From: Marivibrio halodurans
Lineage (GTDB): Bacteria; Pseudomonadota; Alphaproteobacteria; UBA8366; Aestuariispiraceae
Reading direction: 5' to 3'
Assembly: GCF_017963645.1 (NCBI RefSeq)
Contig: NZ_JAGMWN010000014.1
Location: forward strand, 1-64,000
DNA: 64,000 nt
The position numbers were made by a program, and so were the translations under genes. Below the pieces are notes generated by a model that worked only from the letters and a program-made list of their open reading frames with translations, was not told the origin of the DNA and did not search any database. The stretch's first letter is position 1. Each line of letters starts with the position of its first letter. This document shows positions 52,708 through 62,528 of the stretch, piece by piece.

Positions 52708-53520
52708 ATGACGGTGGAAAAGGTAATCGATCGACGCGGCGTGTTGCGTGGCATGGCGGGTGGCGTGGCGGGAACGGCCACGCTCGCCACGATATTGGCC
52801 GACCCCACGCTCGCCCGCGCGGCGGCCGCGGGGCTGGAGGATGTTTCGCTGACGCTCTCCGACGGGACGGAGGTCGGCGCGTCGCTCGCCATGCCGGAAG
52901 GCGCGAGCCAGGAGGCGCCCGTGCCCTCCATCATCCTGATCCATGAATGGTGGGGCCTCAACGATCAGATCAAGGCGGTCGCGGCGGAATTGGCCAAGGA
53001 AGGCTATGCCGCGCTGGCGATTGACTTGATGAACGGTAAGGTCGCCACCACCGCCGACAAGGCCACCCGCCAGATGAAGGCGGTCGACGAGGATGAGGCG
53101 ACGGCCACCTGCGCCGCCTGGATCGACTGGCTGCGCGCCAAGGCGGAGACGACGGACAAGCTGGGCACCGTCGGTTGGTGCTTCGGCGGCGGCTGGTCGC
53201 TCAACGCCTCGCTCGCCGCGCCGGTGGACGGGACCGTCATCTATTACGGCCGCGTCAACAAGGAGGCCTCGGAACTCGCCGCGCTCCAGGGCCCGGTCCT
53301 CGGCCATTTCGCGACCCAGGACAAATATATCGACGAACCGATGGTAAGCGGCTTCGTCGAGGCGATGGAGGAGGCGGGCAAGTCCCTGACCGTCTATTGG
53401 TACGAGGCCGATCACGCCTTCGCCAACCCGACCGGCGCGCGCTATGACGAGGCCGACGCGCGGCTGGCCTGGGGCCGGACGACATCGTTCTTCACCCAGA
53501 CCCTGCGTTCGGACGGGTAG
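52708..53520 (+). CDS. Exported dienelactone hydrolase family protein
   Basis: An alpha/beta hydrolase of 270 residues. The N-terminus carries DRRGVLRGMAGGVAG and a hydrophobic core ending LARAAAAG, a twin-arginine-type signal, so it probably works in the periplasm, unlike cytoplasmic DlhH enzymes. The DLH domain has IHEWWGLNDQIKAVA, YAALAIDLMNG, the cysteine nucleophile elbow TVGWCFGGGWS and the catalytic histidine in YEADHAFANP. The natural ester or lactone substrate is unknown. It forms an operon with the DUF2937 gene 3 bases downstream. ATG 52708 follows GGGAGAACC. Confidence 0.9.
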   Translation: MTVEKVIDRRGVLRGMAGGVAGTATLATILADPTLARAAAAGLEDVSLTLSDGTEVGASLAMPEGASQEAPVPSIILIHEWWGLNDQIKAVAAELAKEGYAALAIDLMNGKVATTADKATRQMKAVDEDEATATCAAWIDWLRAKAETTDKLGTVGWCFGGGWSLNASLAAPVDGTVIYYGRVNKEASELAALQGPVLGHFATQDKYIDEPMVSGFVEAMEEAGKSLTVYWYEADHAFANPTGARYDEADARLAWGRTTSFFTQTLRSDG

Positions 53521-53523
53521 GTC

Positions 53524-54015
53524 ATGGCGCGTCCGCTGCTGATCGCCTTCGCGGTATTGCTGGCGGCGCTCGCCTCCCAGTTCCCGGCGTTCCGGGACGC
53601 CTATCTGCAACGGATCGGCGGCGCGCTCGACGAGGTGACGCGGCAGGTCGCCGCGCTCGACGAGCGCGCCGCCGCCGCGGGCCTCGAACGCTATGCCTAT
53701 GTCCGCCGGTTGAGCGGCAATCCCGACCCCGTCGTCGCGCGGGAGGGCCGGGCCCTGATCGATCTTCTGGGCCGTCAGCACCGCTTGAGCGCCGCGCGGG
53801 ACGCGGTGCGCGACGCGCCGGTCTATGTCCAGGCGGCGCAGGTCCTGTTGCATCTGGAACCGGATATCGCGGACGCCGCGCTGGCCGACTTCCAACCGGC
53901 GGTGCCGCTCAGCCTCTCCGCCGTCTTCCACGCCTTCATCGGCTTCGTCGTCGGCCTGTTCCTGCCGATGGGCGTGCGCCGGCTGTTTCCCCGGCGCGTG
54001 GCGGAGGGGGCATAG
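53524..54015 (+). CDS. DUF2937 family membrane protein
   Basis: A 163-residue protein with an N-terminal hydrophobic segment (LLIAFAVLLAALASQFPAF), a charged helical middle (RIGGALDEVTRQVAALDERA) and a C-terminal hydrophobic segment (SLSAVFHAFIGFVVGLFLPMG) followed by arginines. This matches the DUF2937 layout, with the central part probably periplasmic. The function is not known. It starts 3 bases after the hydrolase stop, and convergent cobT ends 6 bases beyond its own stop. Confidence 0.82.
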   Translation: MARPLLIAFAVLLAALASQFPAFRDAYLQRIGGALDEVTRQVAALDERAAAAGLERYAYVRRLSGNPDPVVAREGRALIDLLGRQHRLSAARDAVRDAPVYVQAAQVLLHLEPDIADAALADFQPAVPLSLSAVFHAFIGFVVGLFLPMGVRRLFPRRVAEGA

Positions 54016-54021
54016 CGCCGG

Positions 54022-55920
54022 CTAGCGCCGGGCGCGGATCGGCTCCAGCTTCGGCTTGCGGCGGCGGCCACGGGGTTGCTCGGCCTCGTTCTCGAAGAGG
54101 TCGGCGAGTTGCTCCATCATCGTGCCGCCCAACTGCTCCGCATCCACCAGGGTCACCGCGCGGCGGTAATAGCGGGTGACGTCATGGCCGATGCCGATCG
54201 CGGCCAGTTCGATCGGGCTCTTGGTCTCGATATACTCGATCACGTCGCGCAGATGGCGTTCGAGATAATTGCCCGGATTGACCGACAGCGTTGAATCGTC
54301 GACCGGCGCGCCGTCGCTGATCACCATCAGCACGCGGCGTTCCTCCGGCCGGCCCAGCAGGCGCTGATGCGCCCACATCAGCGCCTCGCCGTCGATATTC
54401 TCCTTCAGCAGCCCCTCGCGCAGCATCAGGCCGAGATTCTTGCGCGCCCGGCGATAGGGCAGGTCCGCCGGCTTATAGACGATATGACGCAGATCGTTTA
54501 GGCGTCCCGGATTGGCCGGCTTACCGTCGGCGATCCAGGCCTCGCGCGATTGTCCGCCCTTCCAGGCGCGTGTGGTGAAGCCCAGGATCTCCACCTTGAC
54601 GCCGCATCGCTCCAGCGTGCGGGCGAGGATATCGGCCGAGATCGCGGCGATCGAGATCGGCCGTCCGCGCATCGACCCCGAATTGTCGATCAGCAACGTG
54701 ACCACCGTGTCGCGGAATTCCGTCTCGCTTTCCTGCTTGAAGGAAAGCGGCTGGGTCGGGTTGGTGACGACGCGGCCCAGCCGTCCGGTGTCGAGAATAC
54801 CCTCCTCCAGATCGAAATCCCAGGAGCGCTGCTGCTGCGCCATGAGGCGGCGCTGCAGACGGTTGGCGAGCTTCCCGATGATGCCCTGAAGGTGGGAAAG
54901 CTGCTGATCCAGCATGGTGCGCAGACGGGTCAGTTCCTCCGGATCGCAAAGCTCCTCGGCCGCCACGATCTCGTCGAACCCCTCGGTGAAGGCGCGATAG
55001 AACTTTTCCTTCGGCACGTTCGACAGGTCATGCTCCGGGCGCCAGCGCTTGCCGCTGTCGCCGGGCTCGTCGGTGCCGGGGGCCTGCATCATCTCGCCAG
55101 CGAGGTCCTCGTCGAGCTGCTCGCCGTCGCCGTCATCCTCGCCCTCGCCGGTGGCGGTGTCGGCCGAGCCCTCGACCTCGCCTTCCTGCTGCTCGCCGCC
55201 TTCCTCCTCCGACTGGCCGCGGGACTGGTTGTCCTCGTCCTCCTGGCTTTCGTGATCGTCCTCGCCGTCGGCCTCCTGCGGCTCCTGCTCGCCCATGTCG
55301 ACATCCATCTCGCGGATCAGGTCGCGGGCGGCGTCGGCATAGCTCTGCTGGTCGCGCATGGAGGGCTTGAGCGCTTCCAGCGCCTGCTCCAGGCGGTCCT
55401 CCAGATGCGGGCGCCATAGATCGACCACGCGGCGGGCGGCGGGCGGCGGTGTCTCGCCGGTCATCTTCTCGCGCGCGAGGAGCCGGATCACCTCGGGCAG
55501 CGCGGCCTCGGTGCGCTCCTCGATCCGGTGGAAGCCCATCTTGCGATAGCGCGCCTCCAGCGCGCCGGCCAGATTGGCGCGCAACCCCGCCATGTTCTGC
55601 CCGCCGAGCGCCTCGACCCGCGCGGTCTCCAGCGCATCGAACAGCATCGGCGCGACCTCGCCCTGCGGCTTGGAACGGCGGTGTAGCGCGTCGTCGTGAT
55701 GGCGCAGACGCAACGCCAGCGCATCCGCCTCGCCGCGCACACGGGCGACCTCCTCCACCGGCAGCGCGCGCCCGGGGAACGGCAGGCGCGCGCGTTCCCC
55801 CGACATATGCGCGGGTTCGGAGCCGTAGCTCACCTCCAACTCCGGCTCCCCCGACACGGCGCGGAAGCAGGCGGCGTTGGCGCGCTTGAAATCCTCGATC
55901 GGCCCGTCCTGGTCGGCCAT
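54022..55920 (-). CDS. cobT: Cobaltochelatase subunit CobT
   Basis: A 632-residue subunit of the aerobic cobalt chelatase CobNST, which inserts cobalt into hydrogenobyrinic acid a,c-diamide with ATP hydrolysis. The N-terminal CobT domain is followed by a long acidic stretch rich in Glu/Asp/Gln (about 205-290), then a von Willebrand A domain with the MIDAS motif [13 protein letters not shown] and further metal-site residues ([12 protein letters not shown]). It lies 16 bases downstream of cobS in the same leftward operon. CobN is not in the window. No B12 riboswitch was seen upstream of the pair. Confidence 0.95.
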   Translation of the reverse strand: MADQDGPIEDFKRANAACFRAVSGEPELEVSYGSEPAHMSGERARLPFPGRALPVEEVARVRGEADALALRLRHHDDALHRRSKPQGEVAPMLFDALETARVEALGGQNMAGLRANLAGALEARYRKMGFHRIEERTEAALPEVIRLLAREKMTGETPPPAARRVVDLWRPHLEDRLEQALEALKPSMRDQQSYADAARDLIREMDVDMGEQEPQEADGEDDHESQEDEDNQSRGQSEEEGGEQQEGEVEGSADTATGEGEDDGDGEQLDEDLAGEMMQAPGTDEPGDSGKRWRPEHDLSNVPKEKFYRAFTEGFDEIVAAEELCDPEELTRLRTMLDQQLSHLQGIIGKLANRLQRRLMAQQQRSWDFDLEEGILDTGRLGRVVTNPTQPLSFKQESETEFRDTVVTLLIDNSGSMRGRPISIAAISADILARTLERCGVKVEILGFTTRAWKGGQSREAWIADGKPANPGRLNDLRHIVYKPADLPYRRARKNLGLMLREGLLKENIDGEALMWAHQRLLGRPEERRVLMVISDGAPVDDSTLSVNPGNYLERHLRDVIEYIETKSPIELAAIGIGHDVTRYYRRAVTLVDAEQLGGTMMEQLADLFENEAEQPRGRRRKPKLEPIRARR

Positions 55921-55936
55921 GGCGCTCTCGACCCCG

Positions 55937-56959
55937 TCAGTGCACCTGGATGCCGACGCCCGTCTCCGGCAATTCCTCGCCGAAGCAGCGCTGATAATAT
56001 TCGGCGATGATCGGCCGTTCGGTCTCGTCGCACTTGTTGAGGAACGTGACCCGGAAAGCGAAGCCGATATCGTTGAATATCCGCGCGTTCTCGGCCCAGG
56101 TGATGACCGTGCGCGGGCTCATCACGGTGGAGATATCGCCGCCGATGAAGCCGGTACGGCTCAGATCCGCGCACTGCACCATGGCGGAAATCTGCTGACG
56201 CCCTTCCTCGTCATCGAAATCCGGCACCTTGGCCAGCACGATATCGACCTCCTGGTCGTGCGGCAGATAATTCAGCGTGGTGACGATCGACCAGCGGTCC
56301 ATTTGACCCTGGTTGATCTGCTGCGTCCCGTGATAGAGGCCACTGGTATCGCCGAGGCCGACCGTGTTGGCCGTCGCGAAGACCCGGAAGCTCGGATTCG
56401 GACGAATCACCTTCGACTGATCGAGCAGGGTGAGCTTGCCCTCCCGCTCCAGGATGCGCTGGATCACGAACATCACGTCCGGGCGGCCGGCATCGTATTC
56501 GTCGAAACAGAGCGCAACCGGGTTCTGCAACGCCCAGGGCAGGATGCCCTCCCGGAACTCCGTCACCTGCTTGCCGTCGCGCAACACGATCGCGTCCTTG
56601 CCGACCAGATCGATACGGCTGATATGGCTGTCCAGGTTAACACGCACGCAAGGCCAGTTGAGCCGGGCCGCGACCTGTTCGATATGGGTCGACTTGCCGG
56701 TGCCGTGATAGCCCTGGATCATCACGCGGCGGTTATAGGCGAAGCCCGCCAGGATCGCCATCGTGGTATCGTGATCGAACACATAGGTGTCGTCGCGATC
56801 CGGCACATGGTCGGTCAGCGTCGAAAAGGCCGGAACCTTCATATCGCTGTCGAGTCCGAAGGTCTGGCGCACGGACACTTCCATATCCGGCTTGGTCAGC
56901 GTCTCGGACGCGGGCCGGTCATTGTCGCTGTCGGTCTTCTTGGCGGTCGCTGTGCTCAT
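55937..56959 (-). CDS. cobS: Cobaltochelatase subunit CobS
   Basis: The AAA+ (MoxR-like) ATPase subunit of cobalt chelatase, 340 residues, which forms the motor ring with CobT. Walker A is [18 protein letters not shown], Walker B is [14 protein letters not shown], and the sensor-type segment is [22 protein letters not shown]. The longer open frame upstream overlaps the J-domain gene region; [16 protein letters not shown] at 56959 is the family-like start, with GAGAGCATC upstream. It is encoded between the J-domain gene and cobT, a conserved alphaproteobacterial order. Confidence 0.96.
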   Translation of the reverse strand: MSTATAKKTDSDNDRPASETLTKPDMEVSVRQTFGLDSDMKVPAFSTLTDHVPDRDDTYVFDHDTTMAILAGFAYNRRVMIQGYHGTGKSTHIEQVAARLNWPCVRVNLDSHISRIDLVGKDAIVLRDGKQVTEFREGILPWALQNPVALCFDEYDAGRPDVMFVIQRILEREGKLTLLDQSKVIRPNPSFRVFATANTVGLGDTSGLYHGTQQINQGQMDRWSIVTTLNYLPHDQEVDIVLAKVPDFDDEEGRQQISAMVQCADLSRTGFIGGDISTVMSPRTVITWAENARIFNDIGFAFRVTFLNKCDETERPIIAEYYQRCFGEELPETGVGIQVH

Positions 56960-57086
56960 CGATGCTCTCTGCTTCGCGGAAACTCGGACGGCAGCCCTGC
57001 GGGCTCGCTCGAAGGGACGCGCGGGGTGGGCATGGGATACCCCCGGGCCGCGCGCCCTACCGAACATGGGGCGAAAACCGACGGCC

Positions 57087-57707
57087 TCAAGCGCGTCGCC
57101 CGGACTCCTCCAGACTGCGCCGCAGAACGCCGTAGGCGTGGTTTATATCCTTCAGCCGATCCTCGGCCGCGCGCCGCTCCTCTTCACCGCGCGCGCTGCC
57201 GCCGAGATCGGGGTGCAATTCCTTCGCAAGTTCCTTATAGCGGCGCTTTAGGCCGGTCAAGGTGACCGGCGCCACGAGACCGAGAACCCGCATCGCGTGG
57301 CTCTCCGGCCCCTCCTCCGCGCGCCGGCGGGCGCGGCGCCGGAAGTCGGTTTCCTCGTCCCCGCTCTTGAAGGCGCCTTCCTCGTCGAAAAAATCGGTGC
57401 TGTCATGGACACCGGCGCGCGTGCGGGCCGTCCCGAAACGCAGCCCCATCGGCCAAGTCGGCCGGTCCCAGACGGCGGCGTCGCGAACCATGCGGTCGAC
57501 ATCCGCCGTCGACATGCCCGCGCAGAAATTCCAGGCCGCGTTATATTCGCGCGCGTGCTCCTTGCAGAACCAGAAGAATTCCTCCAGCCGGTCGCGCCCG
57601 CGCGGCGCGCGGTGCACGCCCTCCGCCTCGCAGGTCGGGTGGTCGCACGGACGGTGCGCGGCCGGCCGGCGCCGCCGGAAGGGGGTACTGTCGAGTTGTC
57701 CGTCCAT
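57087..57707 (-). CDS. J-domain protein with cysteine-rich N-terminal motif
   Basis: A 206-residue DnaJ-type co-chaperone. The C-terminal J domain (about 135-205) has the essential HPD tripeptide in KELHPDLGG, preceded by [10 protein letters not shown] and followed by [16 protein letters not shown]. The N-terminal part carries a C-x4-C then C-x2-H pattern (Cys21, Cys26, Cys48, His51) that may bind zinc. It is encoded 127 bases upstream of cobS on the same strand and divergent from bolA, and this placement recurs in Alphaproteobacteria. Whether it helps assemble the CobST ring is untested. ATG 57707 is chosen because similarity starts there. Confidence 0.88.
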   Translation of the reverse strand: MDGQLDSTPFRRRRPAAHRPCDHPTCEAEGVHRAPRGRDRLEEFFWFCKEHAREYNAAWNFCAGMSTADVDRMVRDAAVWDRPTWPMGLRFGTARTRAGVHDSTDFFDEEGAFKSGDEETDFRRRARRRAEEGPESHAMRVLGLVAPVTLTGLKRRYKELAKELHPDLGGSARGEEERRAAEDRLKDINHAYGVLRRSLEESGRRA

Positions 57708-57878
57708 CTCCGCAGTTTCCACTATCGCCGTCCCCAGGATGGCCCGAACGGAACCGACGGGCGAGGTCTGGTTCCACGGGCCTTGCACCACCGCCGCCGG
57801 AACGAAACTATGCCCTCCGGCGGTGGCTACCATTGCCCCAATGGTGCCGCTCCGTGTCGATCCGAACAAGGGCGGGAT

Positions 57879-58154
57879 ATGATGAGCACGCAGCGACGAA
57901 TCGAGGAGAAACTGACCGAGGCCTTCGCGCCCACCGTGCTGGAGGTCGTGAACGAATCGCACCGGCACGCCGGCCATGCGGGATCCCCCGGTACCGGCGA
58001 GTCCCATTTCGCCGTCCGCATGACCAGCCCAGCCTTCGCGGGGCTGTCGCGGATCGAGCGGCAACGGCGCGTCTATGCCGTCCTGGCGGAAGAGTTGAAG
58101 GGGCCGGTCCACGCGCTTTCGCTCTCGCTCGACGGTTCCGAGGGCGGCGGGTAA
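57879..58154 (+). CDS. bolA: BolA family protein
   Basis: A 91-residue BolA/IbaG-fold protein. Segments RRIEEKLTEAFAPTVLEVVNESHRH, ESHFAVRMTSPAFAGLSRIERQRRVYAVL and the C-terminal VHALSLSLDG match the family. The signature SxFxGxxxxxRxRxV-type helix carries the residues used for [2Fe-2S] binding with monothiol glutaredoxins. Family members act in FeS trafficking and stress or morphology control. Two adjacent ATGs (57879 and 57882) are possible starts after GGGCGGGA. It is divergent from the J-domain gene with a 171-base gap. Confidence 0.93.
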   Translation: MMSTQRRIEEKLTEAFAPTVLEVVNESHRHAGHAGSPGTGESHFAVRMTSPAFAGLSRIERQRRVYAVLAEELKGPVHALSLSLDGSEGGG

Positions 58155-58354
58155 TCACGCGCGACGCCCGCATTGAGGGAAGGGGGCCGGTGGCGCTACA
58201 ATGGAGTGTCGACACAAGGTGGGATTGCATCGCCGACACAACCTCTTGTTGCGATCGCGACTGCCGCATGTATCTTTATCGTGGTGCCGCGCGGAAACCC
58301 GGCGGTATCGAGATCACATCCATTCAAGAAGAGGCATGCCGTCGGGGGAAGTCG

Positions 58355-58660
58355 ATGCAAGGACCGACAATGCCGAGAGGGCGGACAGCCCTTCGCGCCC
58401 GTAATGTACGCGTCCACGGCCGGCGGACCAGCATGAAGCTGGAACCGGCCTTCTGGGATGCATTGGAAGCCGCCGCCATGCGCGAGGGACGATCGATCAA
58501 CGAAATTTGCTCGATGATCGACGACAGGGCCGCCGGATACGGCCTGACGGCGGCGATCCGTGTCTTCGTCCTCGCCTATGGATGGTGCCGCCGCCTGGAC
58601 GACGCGATCGCTACCGTCCCCGTGGGGTCGCTGCCAACCGCCGACGGGGCACGGGATTAG
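58355..58660 (+). CDS. Ribbon-helix-helix DNA-binding domain protein
   Basis: A 101-residue protein with a ribbon-helix-helix domain of the RHH_4 type: strand segment LRARNVRVHGRRTSMKLEP, then helices FWDALEAAAMREGRSINEICSMIDDRA and TAAIRVFVLAYGW. It is probably a small dimeric transcription regulator; the targets are unknown. GGGGGAAG five bases before ATG 58355 supports this start; an ATG at 58268 is in frame and would add a poorly conserved stretch. The tail ends 8 bases before the convergent DUF2889 gene. Confidence 0.82.
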   Translation: MQGPTMPRGRTALRARNVRVHGRRTSMKLEPAFWDALEAAAMREGRSINEICSMIDDRAAGYGLTAAIRVFVLAYGWCRRLDDAIATVPVGSLPTADGARD

Positions 58661-58668
58661 TCGTCGCG

Positions 58669-59289
58669 TCACCCGCGGTTCGTCTCGGCGCGCCGCGCTT
58701 CCGCGCCCTTGAAGAAGTCCGGCCATTCGCGGCGCACCACCGGCCCGTCGGCCCGGTAGGCATGGCAGGTGTCGATCAGCCCCGGCTTGGCCCGGGATGC
58801 CCCGTCCGCGGCCCCCGGGGACCGGTCCTTCGGCGCCAAGCCGGCATCCCGGCGCGCCCGCTCGCCGGACCCGACGATCGTCTGGAAGGCCACCGTCGCC
58901 ATCGGATAAAGCAGCTCCGTCAGATGGGTGCAGCCCGCGGTACCGCCCACCCGGTCCCGCACCGCCTTGCGGAAGCCGGGTCCGATCCGCACCCCGACGA
59001 GCTTGGCATAGGCCGGCGCGATCGCCGGACAGGCATCATAGGGGCCGTGCTCGGTCGACGCCTCGGCCGCCTTGATCTCGAACCCGTCGTCGAGCGTGAG
59101 GCGCAGCCACATCTCATGCACCGGCGTGCCCGCCTCGACCTCTCCCCGATGGGCGTTCTCGAAGCTGTAGGATTTAACGTCCGTCATGTGCCCCTCGATA
59201 TCCCACAGCCCGTCGTCGCGGTGATAACCGTGACATTCGATCCGGCGCGTATGGTAGTGGCGGCGCGGCGCGGGCGGGGAAAGCGGCAT
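58669..59289 (-). CDS. DUF2889 family protein
   Basis: A 206-residue protein of the DUF2889 family. Recognisable parts are RRHYHTRRIECHGYHRDDGLWDIEGHMTD, TPVHEMWLRLTLDDGFEI and the GCTHLTELLYPMATVAFQT block with a conserved cysteine and histidine. There is no signal peptide or membrane segment. The role is unknown. ATG 59289 (MPLSPPAPRRHYHTRR) is preceded by GGAGGGATTAGTCCC. It lies between the convergent RHH gene and the CorC-like gene. Confidence 0.85.
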   Translation of the reverse strand: MPLSPPAPRRHYHTRRIECHGYHRDDGLWDIEGHMTDVKSYSFENAHRGEVEAGTPVHEMWLRLTLDDGFEIKAAEASTEHGPYDACPAIAPAYAKLVGVRIGPGFRKAVRDRVGGTAGCTHLTELLYPMATVAFQTIVGSGERARRDAGLAPKDRSPGAADGASRAKPGLIDTCHAYRADGPVVRREWPDFFKGAEARRAETNRG

Positions 59290-59386
59290 GGGACTAATCC
59301 CTCCTTCGCTTGGAAACAGCGGCATGCGTTCCGGATATCCGGTGATACCGGGCAGGTGCGGCTCCGCAAATCTTACCTGACGGCGC

Positions 59387-60778
59387 TCAGCCGTCATCCT
59401 CGTCGTCATTCTCCGGCGGCGGCGGCGTAACGCGGATCAAGGTGATCTGATTGCGTTGACGGCGCACGACCTCGAAACGGAAGCCGTGAAACATGAAGAT
59501 CTGACCCGGCTCCGGGATCAGCCGTGCCTCGTGCAGGACGAGGCCCGCGATGGTCGCGGCGTTGTCGTCGGGCAGGGACCAGTCGAACTCCCGTGCCAAC
59601 AGGCGCAGCGTGACCGACCCGTCGACCAGATAGGCGCCGTCCGGCTGGGGACGGACGCCGGGCACGGCGATGTCGGTCTCGTCGTCGATATTGCCGACGA
59701 TCTCCTCCAGGATGTCCTCCAGCGTGACGATCCCCATGAAGGCGCCATATTCGTCGATCACGAGGGCGAAATGCTCACGCCGCGCCCGAAAGGCCTGCAA
59801 CTGGTCGAGCAACGTCGTCGAATCCGGGATGAACCAAGGCGCGGTCGCCAGCTTACCCAGATCGAGACTATCCAGATCGCTGATCGGCGCCACCATGGCG
59901 GACGTCTTCCCGGCATCGTCGGCGTTCTCCGCCTCGGCGCGTTCGGCCGCGCGCAGGGCATCGGTCTTCTGGCGCGCGCGCACTTCCCGCAGCAGGGCCT
60001 TGGCATGCAGCACGCCGACGATATTGTCCGGATCGTCGCGATAGACGGGGATGCGCGTATAGGGGCTGCCCAGCACCGCGTCGATATTATCCGCGACGGA
60101 ATCGCCGAGATCGATCATCACCACCCGCCGACGGTGGGTCATGATGTCGGCGACCTCGACATCATCGAGATCGAGGATCGACTTCAGCATCACGCGTTCG
60201 TGCCGGGTATCCGGGTCCGCGCCGTCATGCAGGTCGATCGCGCCGCGCAATTCCTCCTCATGCTGCTCGCCGTCGAGTTCCATCGACAGATCGATGCCGA
60301 ACGGCTTCAGCGTGCCGCGCACCACCATCTGCACCGTATGCGTCACGGGCGCGAACAGCAGCACCACCGCGCGCACCACCGGCGCGACCGCCAACGCAAC
60401 CCGGTCGGTATGGCTGAGGGCATAGGTCTTCGGCAGCACCTCCGCGAAAATCAAGACCAGCAGCGTCATCACCAACGTCGCATAGGCGACGCCGGCATCC
60501 CCGAACCAGGCGACGAACATCGTCGTCGCCAGCGCCGAGGCCAGGATATTGACGAGATTGTTGCCGAGCAGGATGGCGCCGATCAGCCGGTCCTTGCGCT
60601 CCAACAGCCCCACAACGCGCTCCGCCCGCCGGTTCCCCTGCTTGGTGAGTTGGTGCATGCGCGAGCGCGAGGCGCCGGTCAGGGCCGTTTCCGAGCCCGA
60701 GAAGAAGCCGGACAGCACCAAGAGCACCAGGATAGCGCCACCGATGATGACGAACTCCCCATGTTCCGCCCAACTCAT
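59387..60778 (-). CDS. HlyC/CorC family transporter (CNNM-CBS protein)
   Basis: A 463-residue inner-membrane protein implicated in magnesium/cobalt homeostasis. The N-terminal CNNM (DUF21) domain has three or four TM helices, including SGFFSGSETALTGASRSRMHQL and LLGNNLVNILASALAT. A paired CBS domain follows (about 200-370, with DIMTHRRRVVMID and VIDEYGAFMGIVTLEDILEEIVG). A C-terminal CorC/HlyC domain has RLLAREFDWSLPDDNAATIAGLVL. The start ATG overlaps the aroB stop (ATGA), so it is the third gene of the leftward aroK-aroB unit. Confidence 0.94.
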   Translation of the reverse strand: MSWAEHGEFVIIGGAILVLLVLSGFFSGSETALTGASRSRMHQLTKQGNRRAERVVGLLERKDRLIGAILLGNNLVNILASALATTMFVAWFGDAGVAYATLVMTLLVLIFAEVLPKTYALSHTDRVALAVAPVVRAVVLLFAPVTHTVQMVVRGTLKPFGIDLSMELDGEQHEEELRGAIDLHDGADPDTRHERVMLKSILDLDDVEVADIMTHRRRVVMIDLGDSVADNIDAVLGSPYTRIPVYRDDPDNIVGVLHAKALLREVRARQKTDALRAAERAEAENADDAGKTSAMVAPISDLDSLDLGKLATAPWFIPDSTTLLDQLQAFRARREHFALVIDEYGAFMGIVTLEDILEEIVGNIDDETDIAVPGVRPQPDGAYLVDGSVTLRLLAREFDWSLPDDNAATIAGLVLHEARLIPEPGQIFMFHGFRFEVVRRQRNQITLIRVTPPPPENDDEDDG

Positions 60779-61917
60779 GAAGCCAGCGCCTCCGCCACCA
60801 CCGCTTCCAGCGCCTCGGCCGGGACGTCCTGGGTGATGAAGCTATCGCCGATGCCGCGCGCCAGGATGAAGGTCAGCATGCCGTCCTTGACCTTCTTGTC
60901 GCTGCCCATGCGCCGGATCAGGTCGGCCGCGTCCCAATGAACGCCGGAAACGTCGCCCGGCCGGGTCGGCAAGCCCACCGCCTTCAGATGCGCGACCAGC
61001 CGCTCCGCGTCCTGGCCCGGACATAGATCCATGCGCCGGGACAGCGCGAAGGCCATCACCATGCCGATCGCGACCGCCTCCCCATGCAGCAGCCGGCCGT
61101 CGTAACCGGCCGCGCCTTCCAGCGCATGCCCGAAGGTATGGCCGAGATTGAGCAGCGCGCGCACCCCGCCCTCGCGCTCGTCGTCGGCGACGATACGCGC
61201 CTTCGACCGGCAGCAACGCGCGATCGCCTCGCGCCGCAGATCGATATCGCCCTTCACCATGGCGGGACCATGTTCCTCCAGCCACTCGAAGAAGGGCCGG
61301 TCGTCGATGGCGCCGTATTTCACGACCTCGGCATAGCCCGCGAGAAACTCCCGCCAGGGCAGCGATTCCAGGATTTCCGTGTCGGCCAGGACGAGGCGCG
61401 GCTGATGAAAGGCACCGACGAGGTTCTTGCCCGCCTCCACATTGATGCCCGTCTTGCCGCCGACGGAACTGTCCACCTGGGCCAGCAGCGTCGTCGGCAC
61501 CTGAACGAAATCGATCCCGCGCAGCGCCACGGCGGCGGCGAAGCCGACCAGATCGCCGATCACCCCGCCGCCCAGCGCGACGAGAAGGGTCCGCCGCTCG
61601 ATCCCGATTTCGAACAGCCGGTCGAGCAGGCCCGAAAGGCCATTGAAGCTCTTGGTCGATTCGCCCGCGGGCATGACCACCGCCTCCCCGCCGACCCCGG
61701 CCGCGCCGAGCGAGGCGGCGAGCGTGTCGAGATGGAAATCCGCCACGTTCTCGTCGCAGACGACGACCACGCGCCGGCCGTTGGCGAAGGGCTTGATCGC
61801 CTCGCCCGCCCCGGCCAGAACCCGCGCGCCCACCCGGATGTCGTATCCGCGCGTGCCCAGCGAGACCGGCACGACCTCGACCTCCGACCCGTTCTCCATT
61901 CCGTCGGCATCGCTCAT
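60775..61917 (-). CDS. aroB: 3-dehydroquinate synthase
   Basis: Second enzyme of the shikimate pathway (380 residues), an NAD- and metal-dependent conversion of DAHP to 3-dehydroquinate. Motifs are VVCDENVADFHLD, the nucleotide loop ALGGGVIGDLVGFAA, VQVPTTLLAQVDSSVGGKTG, EVVKYGAI and the metal-binding LNLGHTFGHALE with LLHGEAVAIGM. The start ATG overlaps the aroK stop by 4 bases, and its stop overlaps the CorC-like start. Confidence 0.97.
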   Translation of the reverse strand: MSDADGMENGSEVEVVPVSLGTRGYDIRVGARVLAGAGEAIKPFANGRRVVVVCDENVADFHLDTLAASLGAAGVGGEAVVMPAGESTKSFNGLSGLLDRLFEIGIERRTLLVALGGGVIGDLVGFAAAVALRGIDFVQVPTTLLAQVDSSVGGKTGINVEAGKNLVGAFHQPRLVLADTEILESLPWREFLAGYAEVVKYGAIDDRPFFEWLEEHGPAMVKGDIDLRREAIARCCRSKARIVADDEREGGVRALLNLGHTFGHALEGAAGYDGRLLHGEAVAIGMVMAFALSRRMDLCPGQDAERLVAHLKAVGLPTRPGDVSGVHWDAADLIRRMGSDKKVKDGMLTFILARGIGDSFITQDVPAEALEAVVAEALAS

Positions 61918-62528
61918 CGCGCCGTGTCCTCCTCCATGAGGGCCGCCTCGCGCAGCGCCTCCAGCACCTTATCGGCCATCGCGTCCTTGGTCTGTTCGCC
62001 GCTATCGACCGTCAGATCGGCGTGCGCGTAGACCGGCTCCCGCTCCTCCATCAAACGGCGCAGGGTCCCTTGCGGGTCCGCCGTCTTCAGCAGCGGGCGA
62101 TGGCCACGCTTGGAGACCCGCTTCCACAGGACATCGAAATCCGCCTTCAACCAGACGGTAACCGCCCGCTCGCGCAGCAATTCGCGGGTTTCCTCCTGCA
62201 TATAGGCACCGCCGCCCGTCGCGAGAATACAGGGCGGGCCATCCAGCAGGCGGGCGATCACGCGCCGCTCGCCATCGCGGAAATGCGCTTCGCCATGTTC
62301 GGCGAAGATTTCCGCGACGGTACAACCGGCGGCTTCCTCGATCTCCTTGTCCGCATCGACGAAGGGGGCGCCCAGTTTTCGCGCCAATTGCCTGCCGACG
62401 GCCGTCTTGCCGGCCCCCATCATGCCGATCAGCGCCACCGTCCGGGACAAGTCCGAGCGGGTCGGGGCCAGAGAAGAGGCCTGGGGAGAGGCCTGAAGAT
62501 CGGATTCCCTGTCGGATGTGGCGGCCAT
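61914..62528 (-). CDS. aroK: Shikimate kinase
   Basis: A P-loop kinase of 204 residues, phosphorylating shikimate. Walker A is GMMGAGKTAVGRQLA, the shikimate-binding region includes DADKEIEEAAG and FRDGERRV, followed by CILATGGGAYM, and the lid region has KRGHRPLLKTADP. An N-terminal extension of about 30 residues precedes the kinase fold. ATG 62528 is preferred over an upstream in-frame ATG at 62579. It is coupled to aroB by an ATGA overlap. Confidence 0.96.
   Translation of the reverse strand: MAATSDRESDLQASPQASSLAPTRSDLSRTVALIGMMGAGKTAVGRQLARKLGAPFVDADKEIEEAAGCTVAEIFAEHGEAHFRDGERRVIARLLDGPPCILATGGGAYMQEETRELLRERAVTVWLKADFDVLWKRVSKRGHRPLLKTADPQGTLRRLMEEREPVYAHADLTVDSGEQTKDAMADKVLEALREAALMEEDTAR

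Noticed and set aside
54022-57100. Cobalamin riboswitch upstream of cobST or the PduO-type gene
   Set aside because: I looked for the B12-box type conserved segment in the leader regions and saw nothing convincing; a covariance-model search would be decisive.
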